Part shown: piece by piece, positions 34,912-45,008 of the stretch | How positions within the stretch are numbered: the stretch's first letter is position 1 | Layout: every line of letters starts with the position of its first letter | Position numbers and translations under genes: made by a program | Origin: Psychrobacter aestuarii | GTDB taxonomy: Bacteria; Pseudomonadota; Gammaproteobacteria; Pseudomonadales; Moraxellaceae | Assembly (NCBI RefSeq): GCF_904846035.1 | Contig: NZ_CAJGYT010000001.1 | Location: forward strand, 2,108,001 to 2,172,000 | DNA length: 64,000 nt | Direction of reading: 5' to 3' | The notes under the pieces: generated by a model | Told to the model about the DNA's origin: nothing | What the model saw: only the letters and a program-made list of their open reading frames with translations | Database searches by the model: none

Positions 34912-35550
34912 ATGCTTATACTCGCTTCAGGCTCGCCGCGTCGCCGTGAGCTGCTTGCCAGCGCTGGCGTTGATTGCACCGTGCTGCGTGTCGATATTGA
35001 CGAGACCCCGAGTGCTGGCGAGTTACCGACCGATTATATTGCGCGTATGGTCAGTGCCAAGGCAAAGGCCGCCGTACAAGCGCTACAAAGCGACCCCTCA
35101 TTATTAAAAATATCAGAGACAGCAGAGGATACCCAAATCGTCTTAACGGCTGACACCATCGGCGTACTGCCTGATGGGCGTAGCGTATTGATTAAGCCTG
35201 AAGACAAAGCGGACGCCTTTGCCATGTGGCAGCAGATGTCGGGGGTGAATCATCAAATCTGGACCGCGGTACAGGCAACACAAGTCAAAAAAGCTGCGGA
35301 TGATACCATCACAGTGACCAATACCGTTAATATCTTAGAAAAAACCGACGTGCAATTCGTAGCCCTTGATGACGCTATGATGGAGCGCTATTGGCAAAGC
35401 GGTGAGCCGCAAGATAAGGCGGGCGGGTATGCGATTCAAGGCGGCGCAGCGGCGTGGGTTGCGCGTATTGATGGTAGCTATACCAACGTGGTTGGCTTGC
35501 CGCTAGCGCAGACTTTGACGCTGTTGCAGCAGCTTGGGCATCAGGTCTAA
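34912..35550 (+). CDS. maf: Maf-family nucleoside triphosphate pyrophosphatase (dTTP/UTP type)
   Basis: This 212-residue house-cleaning enzyme hydrolyses dTTP, UTP and some modified nucleotides. The start LILASGSPRRRELLASAG, VDIDETP, VLTADTIGV with the catalytic aspartate, DKADAFAMWQQMSG and DKAGGYAIQGGAAAWV are the family motifs. AAGGA lies 6 bases before the ATG at 34912, which decides the start against longer frames. The position between mreD and rng matches yhdE in E. coli. Confidence 0.94.
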   Translation: MLILASGSPRRRELLASAGVDCTVLRVDIDETPSAGELPTDYIARMVSAKAKAAVQALQSDPSLLKISETAEDTQIVLTADTIGVLPDGRSVLIKPEDKADAFAMWQQMSGVNHQIWTAVQATQVKKAADDTITVTNTVNILEKTDVQFVALDDAMMERYWQSGEPQDKAGGYAIQGGAAAWVARIDGSYTNVVGLPLAQTLTLLQQLGHQV

Positions 35551-35668
35551 AATTACCCAAAAAAACCTGCAGCGCGGTGCCTATTTGTTACACTAATGGG
35601 CACGAAAACATCAGGGGCATCCTCTAAGATGCGCCACATTACCGTATTATGATAAAAAAAGAGGCGTT

Positions 35669-37264
35669 ATGTCAGAAGAGCTGCTTATCAATGTCAGTCC
35701 CATGGAATCGCGTGTTGCAGTACTCGACAATGGCGTACTCAGCGAAATCTATATCGAACGTCATCACAAGCTGGGTCTGGTTGGCAATATTTATCTGGGT
35801 ACGGTTGTGCGCGTCTTACCGGGCATGCAGGCAGCATTTGTGGATATTGGTCAATCACGCACCGCCTTTTTGCACGTTAATGACATGCAGCGTCCAGCAC
35901 CCATACCCGCGCCTGCGCTGTCTGCCAAAGACGTGACCCACACCTCAAAGCTTGGCAGCGATAGCGACATCGACAGCGAAGACAGCACCAACGCCTTGAC
36001 CGTATTGCCGACTGTGCCACCACCTGACCTGCAAGCGGGACAAAACCTGATTCAGCACCGCCTGCACGAAGGGCAGCGCATCTTGGTGCAAGTCACCAAA
36101 GACCAGCTTGGCAGCAAAGGCGCGCGCCTGACGACCAACATCTCATTGCCCTCGCGTTACCTTGTGTATTTGCCATCGAGCACGCACATTGGCATCTCAC
36201 AGCGCATTGACAGTGAAGAGGAGCGCAGCCGCCTAAAGACCGAGCTTGCTGGCTTAATGCAGACCGTCAACCTCCAAGGCGGACTGATTGCCCGCACTGC
36301 CGCCGAGCGTGTGCCTGTGGACAAGCTCGAAGAAGACATCTACTACTTATTGCAGCTTTGGCGCACCGTTTGCGCCCGCCGTCAAGAGATTAACCATCAC
36401 CAAAGCTCCGAGCTGATATATCAAGAGCTGTCTCTACCCATGCGCTCCATCCGCGACTTGGTACATGCCAACACCGAAAAAGTCGTCGTGGACAACGTAC
36501 AGATTTATGAGCAAGTACGCCACTTTGCCAAAGAGTTCGTGCCTTTCGTCTATGACCGCATCATGCACTATACCGCCGAGCAAGCATTGTTTGACGTCCA
36601 CCGCGTCGAAGAAGACCTGCGCGATGCCCTAAAGCGGCGCGTGGACCTAAAATCGGGCGGCTACCTTATCATTGACCAAACCGAAGCCATGACAACCATT
36701 GATGTCAATACAGGCTCGTTTGTCAGTGGGCGCTCGCTTGAGGACACCGTCTATAAAACCAATCTAGAAGCCACGCACGCCATCGCGCGCCAGCTGCGCC
36801 TGCGCAACCTTGGTGGCATCATCATTCTTGACTTTATCGACATGACAGAGCAAGAGCACAAAGACGACGTGTTGGCGAGCTTGCAAGAGCAGTTGACCCA
36901 AGACTACGCCAAAACCAACATTACTCAGGTCAGTGAGCTCGGACTTGTTGAGATGACGCGTAAGCGCACGCGCGAATCGTTGGGGCAGCAGTTGTGCGAG
37001 CCATGCTCTACCTGCCAAGGACGCGGCTTTGTCAAAACCGCCGAAACCGTCTGCTTTGAGATATTCCGCGAAATCATGCGCTGCGCCCGTACTTATAACT
37101 CCCCCAAAAAATTCACCGTCGTCGCCCATGCCGCCGTCATTGACCTATTGCTTACCTCAGAGGCGGATACCGTCGCTGACCTTGAGTACTTGCTTGGGCG
37201 CGTCATCACCTTTGAGGTTGAAAACCTCTACACCCAAGAGCAGTACGACATCGTACTTGACTGA
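35669..37264 (+). CDS. rng: Ribonuclease G
   Basis: This 531-residue endoribonuclease acts in 16S rRNA 5-prime maturation and mRNA decay. An S1 domain starts near residue 38 and is interrupted by an acidic, proline-rich insertion at about residues 72-115. The magnesium ligands are D345 (TTIDVNTG) and D388 (LDFIDM), 43 residues apart as in E. coli RNase E. The zinc-link cysteines are C446 and C449 in CSTCQGRGFV. There is no long C-terminal scaffold, so it is RNase G, not RNase E. It ends the mreBCD-maf-rng group. Confidence 0.96.
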   Translation: MSEELLINVSPMESRVAVLDNGVLSEIYIERHHKLGLVGNIYLGTVVRVLPGMQAAFVDIGQSRTAFLHVNDMQRPAPIPAPALSAKDVTHTSKLGSDSDIDSEDSTNALTVLPTVPPPDLQAGQNLIQHRLHEGQRILVQVTKDQLGSKGARLTTNISLPSRYLVYLPSSTHIGISQRIDSEEERSRLKTELAGLMQTVNLQGGLIARTAAERVPVDKLEEDIYYLLQLWRTVCARRQEINHHQSSELIYQELSLPMRSIRDLVHANTEKVVVDNVQIYEQVRHFAKEFVPFVYDRIMHYTAEQALFDVHRVEEDLRDALKRRVDLKSGGYLIIDQTEAMTTIDVNTGSFVSGRSLEDTVYKTNLEATHAIARQLRLRNLGGIIILDFIDMTEQEHKDDVLASLQEQLTQDYAKTNITQVSELGLVEMTRKRTRESLGQQLCEPCSTCQGRGFVKTAETVCFEIFREIMRCARTYNSPKKFTVVAHAAVIDLLLTSEADTVADLEYLLGRVITFEVENLYTQEQYDIVLD

Positions 37265-37307
37265 TAAACCGTGCCTGAGCGCATAACGCCGCAACGATAA
37301 AAGATAG

Positions 37308-37329
37308 GGCAAAAACGCGCTTTTTTGCC
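37308..37329 (+). terminator. Weak candidate terminator after rng
   Basis: GGCAAAAA and TTTTTTGCC face each other across CGCGC, 44 bases after rng. The stem is AT-rich and the T-run is inside it, so efficiency is doubtful. Confidence 0.35.
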
Positions 37330-37404
37330 TGCAAAATCCCAAAAATCGCGACAAAATCAACGGTTTTGCCTGCGAATTATTCGTTAAGAGTAGGGATATT
37401 GCCC

Positions 37405-37432
37405 TTGCAATCATCAGATTAAAGTGTATAAT
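37405..37432 (+). promoter_or_regulatory. S10 operon promoter
   Basis: TTGCAA and a perfect TATAAT are separated by 16 bases. It is the best sigma-70 match seen in the window and lies about 266 bases before rpsJ, giving a long leader. Confidence 0.8.
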
Positions 37433-37605
37433 ACGCACTACTGAATTATAAGCGCACGGCCAAGCAAACAGCTGGCGCTATGACAGCTAGAGCATCGTTT
37501 CTAGCACTATTTCATATGCCTTTGCTGCTTTCCAATACATAGGAGGGCTGGCGGGGCTTTAAACTATTTTGCTTTTAGCACGCTGCTGGTTCTGTTTAAG
37601 AATAT

Positions 37606-37642
37606 AAAGCCGCTTAAAGTAAATCTTTAACCAAACGGCTTT
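37606..37642 (+). promoter_or_regulatory. Nested hairpin in the S10 operon leader
   Basis: AAAGCCG pairs with CGGCTTT, and inside it TTAAAG pairs with CTTTAA around TAAAT. A T-rich base follows. It sits 57 bases before rpsJ in a leader of about 258 bases. In E. coli ribosomal protein L4 controls this operon through its leader, and whether this hairpin does so is unknown. Confidence 0.5.
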
Positions 37643-37698
37643 TCGTCAGCAACTTGCAGCGCAAGAATGACAAAAGCACATTTTAGGAGCTTGCTGGC

Positions 37699-38010
37699 AT
37701 GGCTAACCAGAGAATCCGTATCCGACTAAAATCTTTTGATCATCGATTGATCGATCAGTCGGCACAAGAGATTGTCGATACTGCAAAGCGCACTGGTGCG
37801 CAAGTTTGTGGTCCTGTACCGTTGCCGACTCGCATTGAGCGATTCAACGTCCTAACCTCGCCACACGTTAACAAAGACGCGCGTGACCAGTACGAAATTC
37901 GTACCCACAAGCGTATGGTTGATATTGTTCAGCCTACCGACAAAACTGTGGACGCGTTAATGAAGTTAGACTTAGCGGCGGGTGTTGACGTTCAAATTGC
38001 TTTGGGTTAA
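37699..38010 (+). CDS. rpsJ: 30S ribosomal protein S10
   Basis: This 103-residue small-subunit head protein also acts as NusE in transcription antitermination. [18 protein letters not shown] and [15 protein letters not shown] are canonical, and the length is the same as in E. coli. TTAGGAG precedes the ATG by 9 bases. It is the first gene of a run of ribosomal genes that continues without interruption to rplQ. Confidence 0.98.
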   Translation: MANQRIRIRLKSFDHRLIDQSAQEIVDTAKRTGAQVCGPVPLPTRIERFNVLTSPHVNKDARDQYEIRTHKRMVDIVQPTDKTVDALMKLDLAAGVDVQIALG

Positions 38011-38055
38011 TGCATAACACCCAACCCATTAACAGAAGATATAAAGAGGTTTAAA

Positions 38056-38694
38056 ATGGCGATCGGTTTAGTCGGTAAAAAATGCGGCATGACCCGTATC
38101 TTCACTGAAGCAGGTGCGTCTATCCCTGTGACTGTGATCGAGGTCGATGCAAACCGCATTACTCAAGTAAAAACTACTGATACAGATGGCTATCAAGCCA
38201 TTCAAATCACCACAGGTACTCGTCGTGACAGCCGCGTAACTGCCGCACAAAAAGGTCATTTCGCGAAAGCTGGCGTTCAAGCTGGTCGTGGTGTTTGGGA
38301 ATTCCGTGCTAACGAAAGCGATCTTGAAGGTCGTGAAGTTGGTGGTGAAATCCTAGCTGACCTATTTGAAGCAGGTCAGATGGTCGATGTCACAGGACAG
38401 AGTAAAGGTAAAGGCTTCCAAGGCGGCGTGAAGCGTCACAACTTCAGCACCCAAGATGCCACTCATGGTAACTCAGTGTCTCACCGCGTCGTTGGTTCAA
38501 CTGGTCAAAACCAGACACCAGGTCGTGTATTCAAAGGCAAAAAGATGCCAGGTCAGATGGGTAACAAGCGTGTGACCGTTCAGGGCCTAGAAGTGGTTTC
38601 GGTTGATGCCGAAAAAGGGTTACTGGTCATCAAGGGTGCTATCCCAGGTGCCAACGGTGGCGATGTCATCGTACGTCCGTCAATCAAAGCCTAA
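38056..38694 (+). CDS. rplC: 50S ribosomal protein L3
   Basis: This 212-residue protein is an early assembly protein near the peptidyl transferase centre. [17 protein letters not shown] at the start, the tip loop with [12 protein letters not shown] and [20 protein letters not shown] are the conserved parts. The glutamine that PrmB methylates in other species lies in that tip. It follows rpsJ by 45 bases. Confidence 0.98.
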   Translation: MAIGLVGKKCGMTRIFTEAGASIPVTVIEVDANRITQVKTTDTDGYQAIQITTGTRRDSRVTAAQKGHFAKAGVQAGRGVWEFRANESDLEGREVGGEILADLFEAGQMVDVTGQSKGKGFQGGVKRHNFSTQDATHGNSVSHRVVGSTGQNQTPGRVFKGKKMPGQMGNKRVTVQGLEVVSVDAEKGLLVIKGAIPGANGGDVIVRPSIKA

Positions 38695-38708
38695 GCAAGG
38701 GGATTAAC

Positions 38709-39311
38709 GTGGATTTAAAAACAGTTACAGGTGCAGCGGTTGAACTTTCTGACACAGCGTTTGGTCGTGAATTCAACGAAGCATTGGTGCATCAGGTTGT
38801 AACCGCATATCTTGCTGGTGCTCGCCAAGGTACACGTGCACAAAAAACCCGTGCCGAAGTTTCTGGCGGTGGTATCAAGCCATGGCGCCAAAAAGGCACT
38901 GGTCGCGCTCGTGCAGGCTCTATTCGTAGCCCAATCTGGCGCTCAGGTGGTCGTGCATTCGCGGCAAAACCACAAGATTGGTCACAAAAAGTTAACCGCA
39001 AAATGTATCGCGGTGCTATGCAGTGCATCCTAGCCGAACTAGTACGTCAAGAGCGTCTAATTTTGGTAGAAGAATTGAATATTTCTGCACCTAAGACCAA
39101 AGAGTTGGTTGCAAAGTTAAGTGAACTAAATGCACCTCGCGCATTGATCGTCACCAAAGAAGTTGACGAAAACTTATACCTAGCGGCCCGCAACATTCCA
39201 CACGTCAATGTACTTGGTACAAACGAAGTGGATCCAGTGAGCTTGATTGCTTTTGATAAAGTAATCATGTCAGTTGAAGCTGCGAAACAATTTGAGGAAG
39301 CACTAGCATGA
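38709..39311 (+). CDS. rplD: 50S ribosomal protein L4
   Basis: The 200-residue protein starts with GTG, preceded by AAGGGG. The extended loop that lines the exit tunnel is visible as [16 protein letters not shown] followed by [16 protein letters not shown]4 also represses its own operon in E. coli by acting on the S10 leader. The last codons overlap rplW by 4 bases (ATGA). Confidence 0.97.
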   Translation: MDLKTVTGAAVELSDTAFGREFNEALVHQVVTAYLAGARQGTRAQKTRAEVSGGGIKPWRQKGTGRARAGSIRSPIWRSGGRAFAAKPQDWSQKVNRKMYRGAMQCILAELVRQERLILVEELNISAPKTKELVAKLSELNAPRALIVTKEVDENLYLAARNIPHVNVLGTNEVDPVSLIAFDKVIMSVEAAKQFEEALA

Positions 39312-39649
39312 ATAACGCAAGACTTTATCAGGTCTTAAAAGGGCCTGTATTCTCAGAAAAATCTCAAATGCTTGGTGACTCACTTGGTGTGCAGGTATTC
39401 AAAGTTGATACTGATGCGACTAAACGTGAAATCAAAAAAGCAGTTGAGTTAATGTTTGAAGGTGTTGAAGTCACTCGTGTGAACACTTTGAATGTTAAAG
39501 GTAAGACAAAGCGTTTTGGCAAAAGCATCGGCCGTCGTAATGACTACAAAAAAGCCTATGTTACCCTAAAAGCTGGTCAAGATGTACAAATGGCTGATGC
39601 TGGTGAGGAAGTCGCTTCTTCTACTAGTGAAACAGCGAACAACGAATAA
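39308..39649 (+). CDS. rplW: 50S ribosomal protein L23
   Basis: This 113-residue protein lies at the tunnel exit and docks SRP and trigger factor. [11 protein letters not shown] at the start and the loop [20 protein letters not shown] are typical. It carries a C-terminal extension of about 15 Ser/Glu-rich residues beyond the E. coli end. The ATGA overlap with rplD indicates translational coupling. Confidence 0.97.
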   Translation: MNNARLYQVLKGPVFSEKSQMLGDSLGVQVFKVDTDATKREIKKAVELMFEGVEVTRVNTLNVKGKTKRFGKSIGRRNDYKKAYVTLKAGQDVQMADAGEEVASSTSETANNE

Positions 39650-39660
39650 GGATAACAATC

Positions 39661-40491
39661 ATGCCTATCGTAAAAGCAAAGCCAACATCACCAGGCCGTC
39701 GTTTTGTTGAAAAAGTGGTGCATCCACACCTTTACAAAGGTCGTCCATATGCAGCACTTGTCGAATCAAAAGGCAAGTCAGGTGGTCGTAACAACAATGG
39801 TCGCATCACCACTCGCCATATTGGTGGTGGTCATAAGCACCATTACCGTGTGATTGACTTCAAACGCACCAAAGACAATATCCCAGCAGTGGTTGAGCGC
39901 ATCGAATATGATCCTAACCGTACCGCACACATCGCACTACTAAAGTATGCTGATGGCGAGCGTCGTTACATCATTGCGCCAAAGAAATTGGCTACTGGTG
40001 ATACTGTTCAGTCAGGTGAAGGCTCTCCAATCCGTCCAGGTAACTGCCTACCGCTAAAAAACATCCCATTGGGTACTGTGATTCACAATATCGAGCTTAA
40101 AATCGGTAAAGGTGCACAGATGGCTCGTTCTGCGGGTGCTGGCGTACAGTTATTGGGTCGTGATGGTATTTACGCGATTCTTCGTTTGCGTTCAGGCGAG
40201 ACTCGTCGTGTACACGTAAACTGCCGTGCGGTTATTGGTGAAGTTTCTAACACTGAAAACAACTTGAAATCACTTGGTAAAGCCGGTGCTTCACGTTGGC
40301 GCGGTGTTCGTCCTACCGTTCGTGGTGTGGCGATGAACCCTGTTGATCACCCGCATGGTGGTGGTGAAGGTCGTAACAAAGGTCGTCATCCTACTAGCCC
40401 TTGGGGTCAGAAGTCCAAAGGACAAAAAACGCGTCACAATAAGCGTACTGACAGTATGATCATCCGTCGCCGTCGCGCCAAGAAGAAATAA
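39661..40491 (+). CDS. rplB: 50S ribosomal protein L2
   Basis: The 276-residue protein is essential for subunit joining and peptidyl transfer. [20 protein letters not shown], the central [11 protein letters not shown] and the C-terminal [12 protein letters not shown], with the histidine important for activity, are all intact. It follows rplW by 11 bases with AAGGATAA in between. Confidence 0.98.
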   Translation: MPIVKAKPTSPGRRFVEKVVHPHLYKGRPYAALVESKGKSGGRNNNGRITTRHIGGGHKHHYRVIDFKRTKDNIPAVVERIEYDPNRTAHIALLKYADGERRYIIAPKKLATGDTVQSGEGSPIRPGNCLPLKNIPLGTVIHNIELKIGKGAQMARSAGAGVQLLGRDGIYAILRLRSGETRRVHVNCRAVIGEVSNTENNLKSLGKAGASRWRGVRPTVRGVAMNPVDHPHGGGEGRNKGRHPTSPWGQKSKGQKTRHNKRTDSMIIRRRRAKKK

Positions 40492-40503
40492 AGGAAGAAT
40501 TTC

Positions 40504-40779
40504 ATGCCTCGTTCATTGAAAAAAGGTCCATTCATCGATGCGCACTTGTTTGCCAAAGTTGAGAATGCTATCGACACCAACTCACGCAAGCCCATCAAAA
40601 CTTGGTCTCGCCGCTCGATGATCCTACCACAAATGGTTGGCCTAACTTTATCTGTTCACAACGGTCGTACTCACGTACCTGTTATCGTAAGTGAGCAAAT
40701 GGTTGGTCATAAACTAGGTGAATTTGCCCCGACTCGTACCTATCGTGGTCATGGCATTGACAAGAAAGCTAAGAGATAA
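40504..40779 (+). CDS. rpsS: 30S ribosomal protein S19
   Basis: This 91-residue small-subunit head protein contacts S13. [14 protein letters not shown] at the start and the end [12 protein letters not shown] are canonical. AAGGAAG lies 7 bases before the ATG. Length matches the family. Confidence 0.98.
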   Translation: MPRSLKKGPFIDAHLFAKVENAIDTNSRKPIKTWSRRSMILPQMVGLTLSVHNGRTHVPVIVSEQMVGHKLGEFAPTRTYRGHGIDKKAKR

Positions 40780-40789
40780 GGTGCTTACC

Positions 40790-41119
40790 ATGGAAGTAAC
40801 TGCAAAATTACGCGGTGCCGCCATCTCGGCACAAAAAGTTAGACTCGTTGCTGATGAAGTTCGTGGCAAATCTATTGAGCGTGCTTTGGATATTTTAACG
40901 TATAGCAATAAAAAAGGCGCTGTGTTTGTTAAGAAATGCCTTAACTCAGCCATCGCCAATGCCGAAAACAATCACGGCCTAGATATCGATAACCTAAAAG
41001 TATCGACCATCTATGTTGATGAAGGCATCACGCTAAAGCGTATCCTACCACGTGCGAAAGGTCGTGCTGATCGTATCAGTAAGCGTACCTGTCACATCAC
41101 TATTAAGGTAGGAGAATAA
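40790..41119 (+). CDS. rplV: 50S ribosomal protein L22
   Basis: This 109-residue protein has a hairpin that lines the exit tunnel. [20 protein letters not shown] and the tip [20 protein letters not shown] are typical. The ATG at 40790 is chosen because it gives the family N-terminus. An in-frame upstream ATG would overlap rpsS by 60 bases. AAGGTG precedes it. Confidence 0.97.
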   Translation: MEVTAKLRGAAISAQKVRLVADEVRGKSIERALDILTYSNKKGAVFVKKCLNSAIANAENNHGLDIDNLKVSTIYVDEGITLKRILPRAKGRADRISKRTCHITIKVGE

Positions 41120-41122
41120 GTT

Positions 41123-41845
41123 ATGGGTCAAAAAGTACATCCAATCGGTATCCGTCTTGGGGTTGTCAAAAAGCATAATGCAAACTGGTATGCGGATCCT
41201 AAACAGTATTCTGAATACCTAATCAACGACATCCAAGTACGTGAATACCTACGCAAAAAGCTAGACAGCGCTATGGTTAGCGGTATCACGATTGAGCGCC
41301 CAACAGGTGCTGCGAAAATCACTATCGCAACCGCTCGCCCAGGTATCGTTATCGGTAAGAAAGGCGAAGACATCGAGAAGCTTCAGAAAGAATTGACCAA
41401 AATTATGGGCGTACCTGCTCAGGTCAACATCGAAGAGATTACTTCTCCTGATCTAGACGCTCGTCTTGTTGCTGATGGTATCGCAAGCCAGCTTGCCCGT
41501 CGTGTTATGTTCCGCCGCGCTATGAAACGCGCAGTACAGAACAGCATGCGTGCTGGCGCTCAAGGTATCAAAGTTGAGCTATCTGGTCGTCTTGGCGGTG
41601 CTGAGATTGCTCGTACCGAATGGTATCGTGAAGGTCGTGTACCTCTTCATACCCTACGTGCTGACATCGACTATGCATCAGTACGCGCAGAAACTACTTA
41701 CGGCACCATCGGCGTAAAAGTTTGGATTTTCCGTGGGGAAATCCTTGACGGTATGAACAGCGTATACAATCCCGTCACTGAAGAGAAGCCTCGTGCGCCA
41801 AAACGCCGTGGTCGTGGAAACCGCCGAAACTCAGACAGAGGTTAA
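41123..41845 (+). CDS. rpsC: 30S ribosomal protein S3
   Basis: This 240-residue protein contains a KH RNA-binding domain with [14 protein letters not shown] and forms the mRNA entry tunnel with S4 and S5. [12 protein letters not shown] opens the protein and [12 protein letters not shown] closes the second domain. The Arg-rich tail is normal. It begins three bases after rplV. Confidence 0.98.
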   Translation: MGQKVHPIGIRLGVVKKHNANWYADPKQYSEYLINDIQVREYLRKKLDSAMVSGITIERPTGAAKITIATARPGIVIGKKGEDIEKLQKELTKIMGVPAQVNIEEITSPDLDARLVADGIASQLARRVMFRRAMKRAVQNSMRAGAQGIKVELSGRLGGAEIARTEWYREGRVPLHTLRADIDYASVRAETTYGTIGVKVWIFRGEILDGMNSVYNPVTEEKPRAPKRRGRGNRRNSDRG

Positions 41846-41848
41846 ACT

Positions 41849-42262
41849 ATGTTACAACCAAAACGTACCAAGTTTCGCAAAATGCATAAGGGGCGTAACA
41901 CAGGGCTAGCTCAGCGTGGAAGCACCGTTGCTTTTGGACAAATTGGTCTAAAATCTTTGACTCGTGGCCGTATGACAGCACGTCAAATCGAAGCGGCACG
42001 TCGTACCATTACTCGCCGTGTTAAGCGTGGTGGTAAAATTTGGATTCGTGTATTCCCAGACAAGCCAATTACCAACAAACCATTAGAAGTACGTATGGGT
42101 AAAGGTAAAGGTCCTGTTGAGTACTGGGTATGCGAAATTAAGCCTGGTAAAATCTTATACGAAATCGAAGGGGTTTCAGAAGAGCTTGCACGAGAAGCAC
42201 TCACGCTTGCTGCTGCAAAACTGCCCTTTAAAACTACCATTGTTAAGCGGACGATAATGTAA
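41849..42262 (+). CDS. rplP: 50S ribosomal protein L16
   Basis: This 137-residue protein helps position the aminoacyl-tRNA acceptor. [17 protein letters not shown] and the central [18 protein letters not shown]-type region are conserved. Its TAA stop shares a base with the rpmC ATG (TAATG). Confidence 0.98.
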   Translation: MLQPKRTKFRKMHKGRNTGLAQRGSTVAFGQIGLKSLTRGRMTARQIEAARRTITRRVKRGGKIWIRVFPDKPITNKPLEVRMGKGKGPVEYWVCEIKPGKILYEIEGVSEELAREALTLAAAKLPFKTTIVKRTIM

Positions 42263-42459
42263 TGAAGATCAGTGAATTACGTGATAAATCATTAGAAGAA
42301 CTGACTCAGTTACTTGATGAAAAGCAACTTGATGCTTTCCGTATTCGTATGGCTAAAGCAACTGGTCAGTTGGGTAACACCCATGAAGTCAAAAGCAATC
42401 GTCGCTCGATTGCTCAGATTCAGACTTTGATTAACGAGAAACAACGAGGCGACTCATGA
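42262..42459 (+). CDS. rpmC: 50S ribosomal protein L29
   Basis: This 65-residue helical protein lies at the tunnel exit. [20 protein letters not shown] and [15 protein letters not shown] are typical of L29. It overlaps rplP by one base upstream and rpsQ by four bases downstream, so its translation is coupled on both sides. Confidence 0.97.
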   Translation: MKISELRDKSLEELTQLLDEKQLDAFRIRMAKATGQLGNTHEVKSNRRSIAQIQTLINEKQRGDS

Positions 42460-42731
42460 GTGATAACAATCAAGCAACCCAAGATGTTGGCGTATTGACA
42501 GGACGAGTTGTCAGCAACAAGATGGACAAGTCCATCACGGTTTTGATTGAGCGTCTGGTTCGTCATCCTTTGTATGGCAAGCAGCTTCGTCGTTCTACTA
42601 AAATCAAAGCCCATGATGAGAACAACGTTTGTCAGCAAGGCGACCTTGTACGCATCAAAGAAACGCGTCCAATCTCAAAAACTAAGTCTTGGACTTTAGT
42701 TGACGTGGTTGAGACAGTAGAAAAAATCTAA
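42456..42731 (+). CDS. rpsQ: 30S ribosomal protein S17
   Basis: This 91-residue OB-fold protein is a primary 16S rRNA binder. [20 protein letters not shown] and [18 protein letters not shown] are conserved. It is the last gene of the S10 group. A 184-base spacer with a strong hairpin follows before rplN. Confidence 0.97.
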   Translation: MSDNNQATQDVGVLTGRVVSNKMDKSITVLIERLVRHPLYGKQLRRSTKIKAHDENNVCQQGDLVRIKETRPISKTKSWTLVDVVETVEKI

Positions 42732-42818
42732 GTAAATTGCATTAGAAGCCAGAAGCTGTTAAACTACTTGCCTTTTTAAGGATGCTGATTGCGCCGAGCG
42801 TATAGCACTCATATATCA

Positions 42819-42857
42819 AGCAGGCAACAGCTTTTGAGATTTCAAGAGCTGCCTGCT
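42819..42857 (+). promoter_or_regulatory. Strong hairpin between rpsQ and rplN
   Basis: AGCAGGC pairs with GCCTGCT and, after a 3-base AAC bulge, AGCTTTTG pairs with CAAGAGCT (one wobble) around a 6-base loop. A T-rich CTTTTTATT follows about 25 bases later. It lies in the 42732-42915 spacer that separates the S10 and spc gene groups. No clear promoter was found there. Confidence 0.55.
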
Positions 42858-42915
42858 GATTTTGTGTCAGCGGCAGCAGCTGGCTTTTTATTGCTCACAC
42901 GTGTGGAGTAACGCT

Positions 42916-43284
42916 ATGATTCAGACTGAGTCAATGCTGGAAGTTGCAGATAATAGCGGTGCAAGACGAGTTCAGTGCATTAAAGTACTGGGTGGTTCTC
43001 ATCGTCGTTATGCATCGGTTGGCGATATCATTAAAGTAACCGTCAAAGAAGCCATTCCTCGTGGTCGTGTCAAGAAAGGCGACGTGATGAATGCAGTAGT
43101 TGTACGTACCAAAAAAGGCGTTCGTCGTCCCGATGGTTCTGTACTACGTTTTGATGATAACGCTGCTGTTTTGTTGAACCAAAACAAAGCGCCAATCGCA
43201 ACTCGTATTTTTGGACCGGTAACTCGTGAACTACGTGGTGATCAGTTTATGAAAATTGTATCACTAGCCCCAGAAGTATTGTGA
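42916..43284 (+). CDS. rplN: 50S ribosomal protein L14
   Basis: This 122-residue protein takes part in an intersubunit bridge. [19 protein letters not shown] at the start and [21 protein letters not shown] are canonical. The ATG at 42916 is set by length and by GTGGAG upstream. It opens the spc-type group. Confidence 0.98.
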   Translation: MIQTESMLEVADNSGARRVQCIKVLGGSHRRYASVGDIIKVTVKEAIPRGRVKKGDVMNAVVVRTKKGVRRPDGSVLRFDDNAAVLLNQNKAPIATRIFGPVTRELRGDQFMKIVSLAPEVL

Positions 43285-43292
43285 GGTAACCC

Positions 43293-43610
43293 ATGGCTAA
43301 ATTACGAAAAGGCGATACAGTTATCGTGATTGCTGGTAAAGACAAAGGCAAGCAAGGTACTGTGTTGGCTGTAAAAGATGATCGCATCAAAGTAGAAGGC
43401 ATCAACATTGTCACTAAGCATCAGAAGCCAAATCAGGCGACTGGCGCGGAAGGCGGCATTGTTAAACAAGAAGCTTTTTTGCATATTTCAAATGTCGCAA
43501 TCTTTAATGCGCAAACCCAAAAAGCAGACCGTATTACTTACCAATTTAACGACGAAGGCAAGAAACAGCGCGTTTATCGTTCAAATGGTGAAGTAGTGGC
43601 GACTGCGTAA
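43293..43610 (+). CDS. rplX: 50S ribosomal protein L24
   Basis: This 105-residue KOW-motif protein initiates large-subunit assembly. [20 protein letters not shown] is the KOW segment, followed by [16 protein letters not shown]. It begins eight bases after rplN. Length matches the family. Confidence 0.97.
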   Translation: MAKLRKGDTVIVIAGKDKGKQGTVLAVKDDRIKVEGINIVTKHQKPNQATGAEGGIVKQEAFLHISNVAIFNAQTQKADRITYQFNDEGKKQRVYRSNGEVVATA

Positions 43611-43631
43611 GACACTAAGGGTGTAATGGTA

Positions 43632-44168
43632 ATGGCAAGATTAAAATCTTTATATAACGATGAGCTAAAACAGCAAATCAAACAAGAGCTTGGTTTAGAC
43701 AACGTGATGCAAGTGCCTAAAATCACTAAAATCACACTAAACATGGGTGTTGGCGGCGCAGCTCAAGACAAGAAATTGCTTGAAGGCGCAGTATCAGACA
43801 TGACCGCTATCGCTGGTCAAAAGCCTGTAATCACCAAAGCGCGCAAATCAGTTGCTGGTTTTAAAATTCGTGAAGAATGGCCTATTGGCTGTAAAGTAAC
43901 GCTACGCGGTGAGCAAATGTACGAATTTTTAGATCGTCTCATTGCCATTGCGATTCCTCGTATTCGTGATTTTCGTGGTTTTTCATCTAAAGCATTTGAT
44001 GGACGTGGTAACTACTCGTTGGGTATCAAAGAGCAGATCGTATTCCCAGAAGTAGATTTTGACAAGATTGATCGTATCCGCGGTATGGATGTAACGATTA
44101 CTACGTCAGCTCAAACTGATGATGAAGGTCGTGCGTTGCTTAAAGCATTCGGCTTCCCATTTAAATAA
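43632..44168 (+). CDS. rplE: 50S ribosomal protein L5
   Basis: This protein of about 178 residues binds 5S rRNA and contacts P-site t[38 protein letters not shown] and [20 protein letters not shown] are conserved. An ATG at 43626 lies two codons upstream. 43632 is preferred because AAGGGTG is then about 9 bases away and the N-terminus fits. Confidence 0.97.
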   Translation: MARLKSLYNDELKQQIKQELGLDNVMQVPKITKITLNMGVGGAAQDKKLLEGAVSDMTAIAGQKPVITKARKSVAGFKIREEWPIGCKVTLRGEQMYEFLDRLIAIAIPRIRDFRGFSSKAFDGRGNYSLGIKEQIVFPEVDFDKIDRIRGMDVTITTSAQTDDEGRALLKAFGFPFK

Positions 44169-44180
44169 GGTAAAGACGTT

Positions 44181-44486
44181 ATGGCAAAGAAGAGCATGAT
44201 TAATCGCGAATTAAAACGCGAAAAAATGGTAGCGAAATATGCTGAAAAGCGTATCAAGCTAAAAGAAATCATCAGTGATGTCAATGCAAGTGACGAAGAG
44301 CGTATGGATGCGATGTTAGAGCTACAGGCTCTACCACGTAACGCATCACCAGTACGTCTACGTAATCGCTGTGGTGTTACAGGTCGTCCTCATGGCTACT
44401 TCCGCAAGTTTGGCTTATCACGCAATATGCTGCGTGAGCGAGTCATGCAAGGCGATGTGCCTGGTGTTCGTAAAGCAAGCTGGTAA
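44181..44486 (+). CDS. rpsN: 30S ribosomal protein S14
   Basis: This 101-residue protein is the longer, zinc-free form of S14, as in E. coli, since the cysteine pairs of the short form are absent. [31 protein letters not shown] is reflected in the ORF and is the family core. It follows rplE by 12 bases. Confidence 0.97.
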   Translation: MAKKSMINRELKREKMVAKYAEKRIKLKEIISDVNASDEERMDAMLELQALPRNASPVRLRNRCGVTGRPHGYFRKFGLSRNMLRERVMQGDVPGVRKASW

Positions 44487-44496
44487 GGAGTAATAC

Positions 44497-44895
44497 ATGA
44501 GTATGCAAGATACCGTTGCGGATATGCTAACCCGTATTCGTAATGCGCAAATGGCGAACAAAGTATCCGTAAATATGCCAAGTTCAAAACTGCGCAAATC
44601 TATTGCTGACCTACTTGTCAGCGAAGGTTACCTAACAAGCGCTGAAGTTACTGATGAAGGTAACGGCAAAGCGACTCTATCTATCGAACTGAAATACTTC
44701 GAAGGTAAACCTGTTATTGAAAGTATCAAGCGTTATAGCCGTCCAGGTCTTCGCCAGTTCCGTGGCAAAGACAGCATCCCTACTGTTAAGCAGGGCATGG
44801 GTGTGGCTATCGTTTCTACCAGTCAAGGCATTATGAGCGATCGTGCTGCTCGTGCTGCTGGCATTGGTGGCGAAATCGTTGCATTTGTTGCTTAA
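44497..44895 (+). CDS. rpsH: 30S ribosomal protein S8
   Basis: This 132-residue primary 16S rRNA binder also represses the spc operon in E. coli. [18 protein letters not shown] and the C-terminal [21 protein letters not shown] are canonical. Unusually, the gene is followed by a 152-base gap containing an intrinsic-terminator-like hairpin before rplF. Confidence 0.98.
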   Translation: MSMQDTVADMLTRIRNAQMANKVSVNMPSSKLRKSIADLLVSEGYLTSAEVTDEGNGKATLSIELKYFEGKPVIESIKRYSRPGLRQFRGKDSIPTVKQGMGVAIVSTSQGIMSDRAARAAGIGGEIVAFVA

Positions 44896-44975
44896 TGTCT
44901 CGATTCGATAAAGTCTATTTGAATCAGCAATAGGCGTCATCAATTTTAGTGGTGCTTATCTTATTCAATTATGCT

Positions 44976-45008
44976 AAACTAGCAGGCTTTTTAGCCTGTT
45001 AGTTTTTT
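44976..45008 (+). terminator. Terminator-like hairpin between rpsH and rplF
   Basis: AAACTAGCAGGCT pairs with AGCCTGTTAGTTT (one wobble) around a TTTT loop, giving a 13-bp stem ending in a run of six T's. It lies inside the ribosomal operon, 40 bases before rplF, so it would end or attenuate transcription of the downstream half. Confidence 0.65.
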
